Program-made: the position numbers and the translations under genes
Shown: positions 28,384 through 39,100 of the stretch, piece after piece
How the letters are laid out: the number at the start of each line of letters is the position of its first letter
Numbering within the stretch: the stretch's first letter is position 1
DNA from: Ditylenchus dipsaci
Taxonomy: Eukaryota > Nematoda > Chromadorea > Rhabditida > Anguinidae
Direction of reading: 5' to 3'
DNA length: 64,000 bases
Assembly: GCA_004194705.1 (NCBI GenBank)
Contig: SADC01001329.1
Coordinates: 248,001 to 312,000, forward strand
Notes under the pieces: model-generated
Told to the model about the DNA's origin: nothing
The model's database searches: none
What the model saw: only the letters and a program-made list of their open reading frames with translations

Positions 28384-29368
28384 AGAAATAGCATGGTCCA
28401 GACAGTCTGGTCAGACGGTGGTGAGAAATCACTGGAACAAGCTGAACATGGGCGGATCAAACTGGTTAAACCGACCTGGTCCGACGGCACCTAAAGACTG
28501 TGTGATCCATGAGACCAACTCTGGATGGGCGGTCGTTCTTGGCCGATCTGGCAGTATAAAAGGAGTGGATGTTCACCACAGCTTCATTCTGGCCAGCCGG
28601 CCACCAGCTCTCCAGTTTTTAGCTCTCCTTTTTTACTTGTATTATTTTCGTGCTTTGCTCTGAGCCCAGGACTTAGAACCATTTTCATGGTGTGCAGGAT
28701 TTAGAATAATTACGGTCTAATGGACTTAGAATTATTCTCCGTCCGTGGACTTGTGTTTTTCGTGCATTGTGGACTTGTATTTATTTTTGATCTAAGTCCC
28801 AGACTTAGAATTTTCTCTGTATGGTCCAGGACTTAGTATGGACGCCTAGTCGTGGACTTAGAGCGGGTCTGCTAGGTGCCTGGACTAATCATGAATTGGT
28901 CCGTGGACTTAGTATGGTAGCCTAGGTCGTGGACTTAGTGCTATTCTGCTGGGTAACAGACTTGTTTGTTTCTGGTCTCTCTTATCAAATTTTATCTATG
29001 TGCTAGTACTGTATGTTCAATTTATCGTGTGCGCATTTATTTTTGATTGTACTTGTAGGGTTTAATTACCCAAGTTTTAGGTGTCAACCAATAAATTTGG
29101 ACGTTTAATTCCTAAACAAGATCCCCCGGTACACATCATCCGGTGTCCGTCAACACTGAGGCCCAAGGACTTAATCCGCAGTTCTGGGCTCGTCGTCTTC
29201 GTCGACGTCGTAATATTTATTATCCAGGAAGGACAGATTCCCTGAGCTTCCCTGATTCGAAGAGTTTCCGACCAGGAACGGTCCAACCTCTGTGGACCAG
29301 TGATTACGCTACCCTCCCGTGTGTCGGTCCAGCATCGCCTTCACTTAGAACCACTGCGCACGCTTGCA
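28384..29368 (+). promoter_or_regulatory. TATA-containing, LTR-like 3' end of duplication (A)
   Basis: TATAAAAG at 28555-28562 is followed by degenerate repeats of GTGGACTTAG (28670-28975) and then AATAAA near 29088. In copy B the segment from TGTTGTAACC (42362) to GTCAACA (43627) has TGTTG...CAACA ends and contains both signals, as an LTR would. I see no primer-binding site or gag-pol, so a solo or truncated LTR is only one reading. Confidence 0.35.
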
Positions 29369-29556
29369 CGAATTAAGAAGAAATAAATTTGGCTATAAAT
29401 ATTATGTTGCGTCCTAATTACAAATTTGGAAGAAAATTGGTTTGCAGAGCAGCTTCTAGCTATTCTAAAATACTGGCAACAACATCCCAAACACATGGCA
29501 GTCCTACAAAATTCGGCCTAATTTAAAAGCTGACACAAAAGTAGCGGTAAGTGTTA

Positions 29557-31275
29557 GCGGAGTCGACTCACCCACTCCATTTTTCTGCGAACTGCCAAGA
29601 GGTGTAATTTTTGCAAGAGTCTCTCACATATTAAGACAGACTGTCCTAAGTTCAAAGAGGAAGAGAAAATATTGCGGAAAGTCTGAGAGCTAAAGTTTCT
29701 ATTCTAGATCTTCCCATTCCTCCATTTCAACAGGTGATATTTTTTTTTGCAAAAGTATTCAACGCGCAGCATTTTTTTACACAAAAACTCCCTGTCAGTC
29801 GTTAAAGGGCATACTCGCCGCCGATGGAATATTTCAAAAGGCGGGTACCAGGTCAATTCAAAAAAGAATTATTTTCAAAAACATTTTGTTGTGTATTTTG
29901 CGGGGAATAAGTAATCAAAAACATTGTCAGTGTTTAATAGCACTGGTGGCCTAGTGGTGAAGCGGCGGCGGACTGTGATTGTGGGTCGTCGGCTCGATTC
30001 CTACTAGTGTATAATTTTTCCTCGACTTTTTCGAATTTCGTCAATTTATTCTCGCTTGATTTCGCTGGTACCCGCCTTTCAAAATATTCCCATCGGCGAC
30101 GAGCATGCCCCTTTAAAGGGGGGCAATAGCACTTCGTCCAAAATTCAATAAGTTTAAAATTGAATTGTTGAGCAAAATCAAGACGAAAGGGATTCCGATC
30201 AAGACTCATGATCAAAAACTGCACGAAGAAGCTGTTTTTGCCAGCTGTGGTGACCATAAGAGGGTAAAATACGCTTATTTATGGTGGCTCACCTTGGTGT
30301 CCCAGGCAAAAAGTCCAATTTTGTGTTAATTTTTCTTCAGAAATGTTTATCCGTCAACAAAATGCAGAGCTTCCAGATTTTTCTCATTTATAAGATTTGT
30401 CCTTATTTTGGCATTCCAAATCTTATTTTTTTAGAATTTCACGTCAAAATCTTATTTTTGGTTACTAAAGAGCAAACAGCACTGGTAAAATATCGCATTT
30501 TTGCTAAAATGCCCTAAACGTCCTTTTCTGAGAAAATGTCCTTTTTTAATTTTGATCTGCGAGCCCTTACGAATGCCATAGAACTCGTTTAAACGATCAT
30601 ACTTGTTGATGCGAATGAAAATTTGACAAATTCGCGAGGGACACTTCTTTTTCGTCTCTCACTCTACTCTTTTGAGTCACTCGAAATAACTCCAAAGAGT
30701 AGAGTGCGAGACAAAGAGAAGTGTCCCGCGCGCATTTGAATTTGTCAAATTTTCATTTGCATCAAGAAGTATGGTCCTTTAAAGGGCATGCCCAGGCTAA
30801 TATGAGGTGCTGTTCGGGAATTCAATTTTTTTTCCTAATCATTAAAGTTCTGCACGGGTTTTTTAGCTTGGTTTCTAACAAAACAAGGTTGAAAAACCAA
30901 GTTGAAAAATCCGTAAAGAAGTTCAATGATTCGGAAAAAAATTTAAATTCCTGCGCTACACCTCTTATTAGTGTGGGCATGCCCCTTTAAGGGTCACTAT
31001 TTAAAAATCTAACTGTAAATCATTTACTTTTTTGTTTAATTTCAGCTTGAAAGAGGCGAGAATGACTATATTCCTGCAGAAATTTTCAATAAACCACTGT
31101 TTAAGGGAAATATCAGCTACGTTTCTTGTGCTCTCATGCGACGTTGGAGGCATGTAAGCAGGCTAACCACGCAATAACTGTAAAAAAGGTAATATTGTTT
31201 ACATCAAATAATGCTTATGTCACTTGTTTCTAGTTGGTGCCATACTGACATTAGTGAATTCACCAACCCAGAAGG
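29557..31275 (+). CDS. Putative CCHC zinc-knuckle protein exons
   Basis: An exon near 29557-29733 reads TAKRCNFCKSLSHIKTDCPK, a complete CX2CX4HX4C knuckle, followed by KFKEEEKILRK and, after a frame change, SILDLPIPPFQQ before GTGATA. An exon at 31046-31153 reads LERGENDYIPAEIFNKPLFK, and a small exon at 31234-31275 gives WCHTDISEFTNPE. Splice sites are plausible and phase 0 joins the first two. Zinc knuckles bind single-stranded nucleic acid. I cannot say whether this is a cellular ZCCHC protein or a Gag-derived fragment, and the three pieces may not be one gene. Confidence 0.4.
29936..30012 (+). repeat. tRNA-like SINE head
   Basis: CACTGGT and ACTAGTG can form a 7-bp acceptor-like stem. 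Between them lie an A-box (TGGCCTAGTGG) and a B-box (GGCTCGATTCC). The anticodon arm does not fold convincingly, so a tRNA-derived repeat is preferred over a functional tRNA. Lies in the intron of the putative CCHC gene. Confidence 0.5.
30577..30775. repeat. Hairpin element
   Basis: TTGATGCGAATGAAAATTTGACAAATTC on the left mirrors GAATTTGTCAAATTTTCATTTGCATCAA on the right, with TCTCTCACTCTACTCTTTTG and its inverse in the centre. Confidence 0.75.
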
Positions 31276-31365
31276 GTAAGTAGGAAAAATATTAGAACTA
31301 ACATTCTATTTATTGTTTAAACGTCTATTATAATTTATTTAAACTTAAAGGGGGGGGGTACACAT

Positions 31366-32476
31366 CAGGGCTGCAGCCGGTTTTTTTGAAAAAAACCAGA
31401 AGCAGAAAAACAGAAAAACGGTATTTTGCTAAAAAACAGAAGCAGAAAACAGAAAACAGAAGTGAAAAACACAGAAAAACAGAAAAACAGAAGCAGAAAA
31501 ACAGAAGTAAAAATGCAATGTCCGTAACACATTTTCTTTATTTTGCAACATGGCCAAAACATATTTTCATCATTCAATATTTAGTAACGGCAAGTTATTA
31601 TGGACAAACAACAACATACTGAGATTAATAGGGGTTAGACTTTTCGAAGGTCAGTAAGTATAAGTTTCGCTTTCGAAAAAAGCCTTCGCTTTCCATTGAT
31701 CCTCCTGGTGCGCTGTGATACTTCTTAGGCAGTTGACAAAGAATGGGTCGGCTTTCACTCCTCATTCGCCAAAATTCGAACGGATCAGACGAAAGAGCAA
31801 TGACATCCTCGGCCAAGTATTCTGTGCTGCTACCTTGCTTGTCCAAAGACCTGTAACAATTTTTATTTGTGCACAAAACCTAAAAATTACCTAATGCTTT
31901 TTGTATATCTGGCTGATTTGCTGATTTCGGAGCGTCTGAGATCCTTGGCTTGAAGAATTCTTTTGGGTCGACGACGGATTTCTTTTGCTGTTCTTCCTTC
32001 TGCCTTTTGCAATTTACCGCTTCCAATTTCTTGCTGTAGAGCGCTGGATGATACTGCTTCAGATGATACCTGAACAAACTTTGCCATAATACATTAGTGA
32101 AATAAACAAGAAACGATACTTCATCCCGGAAGTAGAAAACCTCTCATCTCGATCTAGTACTTTCCCGCAATTTTTGCATTTTGCTTTGGCTTTGTTGTGC
32201 ACGAGATCAAAGTAGAACCACCAGCTAGTTTCGTCTTCTTGTTTACGCTTCATCTACAAGGATAAATGCATAAATTTAAGGAAAGAACATTAAGAAAAAG
32301 GCATTAACAAAAAGCAGAAAAGTTAAGAAGCTGGAAAGTTTTCCACAATTATTCGCTTCTGTTTTTCTGTTTTTTTCCCGAAAAAAAACAGAAACAGAAA
32401 ACAGAAAAACAGAAGTGAAAAAAACACAGAAAAACAGAAAACAGAAGCAGAAAAACAGAACCCGGCTGCAGCCCTG
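31366..32476 (-). mobile_element. Internally deleted hAT element
   Basis: Starts CAGGGCTGCAGCCGG and ends CCGGCTGCAGCCCTG, with subterminal arrays of CAGAAAAACAGAAGCAG on both sides. The element is 1111 bases and encodes only the two ends of a hAT transposase on the minus strand. I do not see a matching 8-base target duplication at its flanks. The MITEs at 24816-25145 and 39219-39550 share its termini. Confidence 0.8.
31625..32253 (-). CDS. BED zinc finger joined to hAT dimerisation domain
   Basis: Exon 1 starts MKRKQEDETSWWFYFDLV and gives KCKNCGKVL. A 50-base intron (ATGAA|GTATCG to TTCAG|G) restores GMKYHLKQYHPALYSKK, completing the BED finger CX2C...HX4H. A later exon (31625-31861) reads SLDKQGSSTEYLAEDVIALS, DPFEFWRM and KKYHSAPGGSMESEGFFRK, the hAT C-terminal dimerisation domain. 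The RNase H-like catalytic core is absent. Joining exon 2 to exon 3 needs a one-base shift, so continuity is unproven. Such a protein would be expected to bind hAT ends and pair with full transposase without cutting. Confidence 0.6.
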
Positions 32477-32494
32477 ATGCTCACCGTAGTTGAT

Positions 32495-32855
32495 TTACTT
32501 AGAAAACTGCACTTAAAAAGGTGAACTCACTGTCAAAAGTCCAATTCCGCTCGAGACAACAAACATTTGGTATTCAAAAAATTCGATATTCAAATATTGT
32601 TGTCTCGAGTGGAATTTGAAATTTGATGTTAAGCTGTAAATTTTATGGGTAGTTTTTTAAGCAAATCAACCATGCTTAACATGAATCCGGCGTTACAATT
32701 AAGAGTTTGCTTCATATTAGCCATGCTAATATTGTATACCCTGGGTATAAACAATACCCAGGGTATAAAGGTATTGACTTATACTTTATACACAGGGTAT
32801 AAAAGTAATACTATTTATAATACCTTCTTGGGTATAATCTTGGTATTAATTTGAC
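32495..32855. repeat. TACCCAGGGTA-family repeat, inverted copy
   Basis: Contains TATACCCTGGGTATAAACAATACCCAGGGTATA (32736-32768), plus the family tail in reverse (CAAATCAACCATGC, ATCCGGCGTTACAA). A central hairpin around CTCGAGACAACAAACATTTG pairs with CAAATATTGTTGTCTCGAG. Confidence 0.65.
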
Positions 32856-33101
32856 AAATATTAGGACGCGCACTTTCTGGTCCTATGTCTTGAACGCAAG
32901 ACCAAGTCACAAATCGGAATACCATTATTTCAGGCCACCATTCTTCCCACACCTGACTCCTGCAAAATCCAATACTCAGATGTGCAGCAAGAATTACGAA
33001 AATGTGGCTGATGTTCCTCTTCTTACAAACTTCCAAGCCAAAAGAATATTATTAACTATTGTCTTTTGTTGTAAAGCCAAATAAATTTCCATTAGTTATA
33101 T

Positions 33102-36100
33102 TCAATCCAGTGGAAGTTTGTTGTAGAATTTATCGCAGATGAGGTTGACTTGGCGATGTTGTGCTCGACAACTCCTGTCTCTACAACATTGACTGAGTAG
33201 AGCGGCTGAGGATTGGATGGGAGGTGGAGTCCATTTGCTCTTCTGACCTATTTTCTTGAAGTTGGGCCGTCTACGGTGCATTTTAGTGCTGCTTCCAATG
33301 GGTGGATTGGAACAGCAAATGTAGCTGCCTCTGCCGTGGATGCTGAATTGACAGGAGAAACCTGGCGCACACGGATCGTGCTAAAAGTGACAGTTTTTAA
33401 AATTTTTGGTTTGGGATTGTTCAATTTTTTTTGTCAATTAAGCTTTCTATTTTTGTAAATTGCAAGGAGAATTTAAAATTTGGCATTTAACAATATTGTT
33501 TTTGAGATTTGCAAGCTCTAAATAAATACAAACCATGCAAGTAGCGATTTCACCAGTCAGAGGATCGGTTTGTGGACTGGAACTGGGGTGTGGACACTGA
33601 ATTGCACTTTTGATCGATCGGTCACAACACAAATAGTCTTCCTAGCCATACAGTTAATTTTATATAAGGAAAACAAGTGCTTTTTTTTCTTTCAAAAGCC
33701 TACTTTTTGAGGAACATAATTGCAGGCTGGAAAAGCTCTAGGGCATTTGTGCTCAACACACGATGTTGATATACATCCCGCACCTTCTGCAAAAAAGGGA
33801 TTAAGGGCTGTATAGGAAGGGAAAGGGAATAAAAGGGGCCACTAATGACTCAGGGCCCACTAACAAGAAGATGTTGAACATAGTTTTGAATACCGGGGCC
33901 TACCGCATAAATAAACTCTGGTATGCATGCTTTTTCATGCATGCAGAGTCACTTTCGAGTGATTTGTGTCTAAGGTATGTGGGTGTGCGCATCTCAACTC
34001 CAAGCAACCAAGCCCTCTGCGCCACCGAAGGGGCGCAGGGGGCCTGGTTGTTTGGTCAGGGGGGTCAGGCCTGATCAGGGGCCTGGTTGGCTTATCTTAT
34101 ACATGATTCCGACAAGTACTCTTGACCATAAAATGCATATAGAGTCTCTTTTTGCCACGGCCCAGTTGAACAACATGGTGAGGCAGTCGAAGAATACATG
34201 TTTTACTTTTCTATTGTTCTGCCATTTTAAGTGGCCCCTTTTGTTCCCTTCCCCTCCCAATACAGCCCTCAATCCCTTTAAAATTCAAAAGGCGGCAATT
34301 CAAAATTTTCAAATTTTGACTGAAAAACCATGGTACCCCCCTGTGAATCGAAAATTTTTTTTTTCTCAGAATCAAAAAAACAGCCGGCTTTCTCATGCAA
34401 TCGGGGTTGAGAAACACGAATATGATGTTATCTCCTCGATCTGATCACTCCCCGTGGGGGGGGATTCTATACTGCAACCTTTTTGACGTTCCTGTTGAGA
34501 AAAACCAAATTCTGACACCGGATTCCTTTTCAGCATGTTAGATTGCATATCAAAGCGTTATTAAATCTAATACAGTCAAACTTCGGTAAACCGACACCCC
34601 TGGGGTCGTATTCGGGTAGGTTAGTAGAGTTTTGGATCAAAAGTAACTCGTGGTTCACTCGACGTCAGTTCAGAGCGACCGAGTAGGTTCAAAGATCACG
34701 AGTTACTTTTGATCTACTCAACTCGTTTCAGATACACGAGTAGAGTTATGGATCAAAAGTTACTCGTGATCCTACTCAAGCAGTGAGTAATTTTTGGTCC
34801 GAGTAGAGTTGAGTTCTACTCGCTCTAGTCTAGTTCAGCCTGCCCAACTAGAGTTCTAATCGCCTAACTCGAGATATCTTCGCTAGTTTCACGAGTAAAG
34901 TCGTTCATTTTGGATTAAGTTATTATTTCTAATCATATATCTGCTGAAAAAAATAAAGCCACGACTACAGTAATACATATAGACTCGAGAGTATAAATAA
35001 CGAATGTCAAACTCGATAGTCGACAAGTAGAACTCGAGTTGGACCAGTAGAGCTTGAATTAGGAGAGTAGAACTCAAATTTATTCGAAAAAATTGAGTTC
35101 ACTCGTATAACTCGGAAGTATAAAGCCGAGTTGAGCAAGTAGAACTGAACTGAATCCAAAAAATAGAGTCTACTCGTAAAGCTCGGGAGTAGAACTCGAG
35201 TTGGGCAAGTAAAACTCAACGCGATCCAAAAAATCGAGTTTACTCGTGAAACTCGCGAAGATACCTCGATTTTGGGGAGGAGAACTCGGGTTAGGCGTGT
35301 AGGACTGTAGTACAGCAATTAGAACTGAACTCTAGTCGGATCGAAAATTACTCGCTGCTCGAGTAGGATCGCGAGTAACTTTTGATCCTAAACTCTACTC
35401 AACCGTTTCAAGTGCGAGTAGGATCAAGAGTAACTCTTGATTTACTGACTAACGACCTGAATACCACCCTGGGGACCGGGCTCAAGGTGTCGGTTTATCG
35501 AGGTGTCCGATTTACCTAGGTGTCGGTGTAAAGAGGCTTTCACTTTAGACATGATTCTGAGAAGTACAGTTGATAATAAAATGCATATAGAGTCTATTTT
35601 TTCCACGATCCGAGTTGAAAAACATGGTAAAGCAGCCAAAAAAAAGTGGCCCCTATTATTCCCTTCCCCTCCCAATACAGCCCTTGAACCCTATTTAAAT
35701 GGCTTTTCTGGTCCTTTTATGGCAAAATTATTACATAAAAATGGTTTTTGAGTGCAAAAAAGTTGGTTTTTGGGGGGGGATGGTACACTGGAATAGCTTT
35801 TTTGGTGGGAGGGTGGGGGGGTGGTGGTGGTGTTACAATGGAAGCGGCGGGTTGTCGATGTGAAATTCCTTACTTTTAGTTTTTTTTTGGCTCTAACCCT
35901 CTGTCTTTTTTGTCTTGCTGATATTTCAGCTGAAATCAGGGCAAATCTTTTTTTGCAGCTGATTTGGTCTTGCAGCTGATTAACGTCTTTTTGCAGCTGA
36001 CTTACGTTTTTCTGCAGCTGATTTATTTTTCTGTCCAAGACCAACCAAATTTTGCAATATTTTGCAAGAATTCAAATTTTTAGTCAGGAGATAACTTGAA

Positions 36101-39100
36101 TTGGTCAGAATCCCACCCCGAAATGGCCAAAAGCCCCTGAAAGTTGGTTTTTGGGGTCTACTAGAGGGGGGTGAATTTTTTGCGAAAATTCGATTGAGCG
36201 GATCAGAATTCCGGTCCGATCGCTGAATCACTCAGAATTCCAGGTTTATGGGGTTGTGAGTGGTTCAAGGTGGAATTCTGAGTGATTCAGCCGATCGGAC
36301 CGGAATTCTGATCCGCTCAATCGAATTTTCGCAAAAAGTTCACCCCCTTTAGTAAACCTTCAAAAAACCAACGTTCAGAAGCTTCTGGCCATTCCGGGGT
36401 GGGATTCTGACCAATCCAAGTTATTTCCTGACTAAAATATTTAAATTTTTGCAAAATATGGCAAAATTTGTTTGGTATTGGACAGCAAAATAAATCAGCT
36501 GCAAAAAGACGTAAATCAGCGGCTCAATTGCAGTTTAGGCATCCTTAACCGCTTTAGGCATCCTCAAAAAGTTTAGGCATCCTTAAATATTTTAGGCATC
36601 CATAGAAAGTTTAGGCATCCAATAAATACATTAGGCATCCATAAAGAAATTCGACTTTTTCGAAGTGGTCGAAAACCTTTTTTAAAGCAATTATTTTGCT
36701 GTAAAAAAACTTGAAAAGCAAATTCTATGGAACTTTGGGCTGTAATGGGATGGAAAGAATATAATAAAAGCCAATTACCGTATTTCCTCTAGCAAGCGCG
36801 CATGCTCTAATAAGCGCGCACCCCTACTTTGAGGGCGTATATCTCAGCTCAGAGAAATTTTTCTCCAAATCTGTTTAATGCATTTTTTAACTCTCACGAG
36901 CTCTACCGATTGCACTTTTTAGATTTTGGTTGAGCAGCCGAAATTTTCGAGATTGACGCAAAATTTTTCAGATTTACGGAACTTTGAACAATAAGCGCGC
37001 ATGCGCGCTTATTAGAGGAAATACGGTATTTGAATCAATCTCTACCTAGTTGTTGACTGTTTTACCATGTTTTTCAACTGGGCCGCGGCAAAAAGAGACT
37101 CTATATGCATTTTATGGTCAAGAGTACTTCTCGGAATCATGTTTAAGGTAAGTGAGTGCGCGCATCTCTAACTCTTAAGCCCCTGCGCTCATTCGGGGCG
37201 CAGGGGGCTTGGGGCTTGGAGTTGAGATGCGCACACCCACATACCTTAGACACAAATCACTCGAAAGTGACTCTGGATGCATGAAAAAGCATGCATACCA
37301 GAGTTTATTTATGCGGTAGGCCCCAGTATTCAAAATCTTCATTTTTGCTAATTGGCCTTTTATATAAGTGGCCCCTGTTTTGTCCCTTCCCTTCCCAATG
37401 CAGCCTTTCGTCCATTTCTGAATTACTTTTACAGTCTCTTTATGGCAAAAATATTACTTGAAATGGTTTTTAGATACTTAAAAAAACATTATTTTCAGGG
37501 GGTACAAGCCAGAAGTCCTTAAGCATGCAGGTATAAGCAAGTACCTTTTTAGATAGAGGAGGGTCGTATGGTCACTGTTAGAGTAAAAACAAGTAGCGCA
37601 AAATTTTCTTGTATGCTCAATACATGTTGTCATCAAATAAAGTTAAGGATGCCTAACCTTTTTATGGATGCCTAAAGTATTGATTGGATGCCTAAATCGT
37701 AAGTCTATGTCTAAATCGAAAAAAATCAGGAAAACATAAAAATTCAAATTAGTTTTCTTGGCATTCTGTTTTACTTATTTTTTTCTAACAATCTCAAGGA
37801 AAATATTTACTCAAAAGATAGCTGGGACAATAAGCTAAATTTAAAGTGGTAACTTGGTTAAACATTAGTAAGTAGCTAAATGAAGTAGCTAAAAAATGCA
37901 ATTCAATGCAAACGGAGTGCGAAAAAACAAATTTATAAAAATTGTCAAAGTCTCGAGATTTTTATTGTCTTACCTGATTTTTGACCTCATTTTCATAATA
38001 AAACCAACCATTTTACCCCTGAAAATGACCATTTAAACTCAAATAAAAAAATTTAAATTTGTTCAAAAATTAATTCCGGCAGAAATGGGTTAATCAAAAA
38101 GTCAAACAAATCTTGTAAAGTCCTGAAAATTCCAAACCATGCATTTTTTAACAATACCTCAATAAAAGCATATCTTATAGATACAGGGTGATCAAACTTT
38201 TTTAGACACATTTGTTTTGGCCATATCTTTTTTATTTACGTCGAAAGTTCTCGATCGACCATCTATTCGAAAGCTCAGAGTATAGGATTTTGTAAAAAAA
38301 AGATTGGCTAGATTAGCCTAAAATGTGCAAAGATATTGAGGGTTTTATGAACGTTTAAATTTCGCATTTTAGATGCCTTACACGAATCAGGAAAAATCAA
38401 AATTCGTACTCTGGATGAATGAAAGCAATAACAATTATGCAACATTCGTTCGCCGTGTGCAACGAGGACCACCAAAGGTATTGGGAAGAAATGCAGCTGT
38501 GCCAGCACGAAATGTGATCACTGGATGGATGGATAAATTCTTGGCAGAAGGCAGTGTTCAGCATTTGTTGATTTAATGGCATAGTTAGAAAAGTAGCATA
38601 TCTGCCCAGTTTAGGCAAATCTAGCCAATAGTTTTTTTAAACAAAATCCTAGACTCTGAGCTTTTGAATAAATGGTCGATCAAGAATTTTGGGCGTAAAT
38701 AAAAAAGATATAGGCAAAACAAATGTGTCTAAAAATGTTCGATCACCCTGTATTATTACCATAGTCAATGCATTGGTCACCCACAAACAGTTGGTCGTCA
38801 TCACACGGGCCTCGACATTTTCCATGAATACAAATGGATCCACTCAAGCACTGGATAGGATGGGTGCAAGCACCTCCAGTTACAGCAAATGGAAAACCTG
38901 CAAACCATATTAATCCCACATCTTTGCTACAATGCTCGAAAAATCTACACTCTGGCCCACACTAGCACTTCCAGGCGGACATTCTGGTGGTATTTGGCAC
39001 AGGGAGGCGATGCAATAGAACTGAGCTGATCCTGCATCAACGCATTGTTCAGAAAAGTGACAGAATTCTCCAGGCTTTTTGCGCAAATAACACACCCCCT

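Larger units (their letters stand above)
23020..29368. repeat. Direct duplication, copy A (6.35 kb)
   Basis: Runs from CCCCTGTTTTGTCCC to CGCACGCTTGCA and is nearly identical throughout to 37372-43842 in the same orientation. In the stretches I compared by eye, differences are almost all one-base indels, usually with a base missing from copy A (net about 122 bases shorter). Neither boundary has target-site duplications or inverted termini that I can see. Confidence 0.9.

Noticed and set aside
23020..29368. Duplication as a Helitron or other single transposon
   Set aside because: No TC/CTRR ends, terminal hairpin, TIR or target duplication at the boundaries. It carries ordinary exons and other elements.
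29936..30012. Functional tRNA gene
   Set aside because: Acceptor stem and both boxes are plausible but no clean anticodon stem-loop can be drawn.
31386..31622. Lys-rich KTEKQKQKNRS frame
   Set aside because: Translation of the subterminal CAGAAAAACAG repeats of the hAT element.
32815..33036. Minus-strand frame just downstream of the lustrin exon stop
   Set aside because: It contains an isolated SCC pattern in another frame, but the upstream exon already ends in TGA at 33102 and no acceptor links them.
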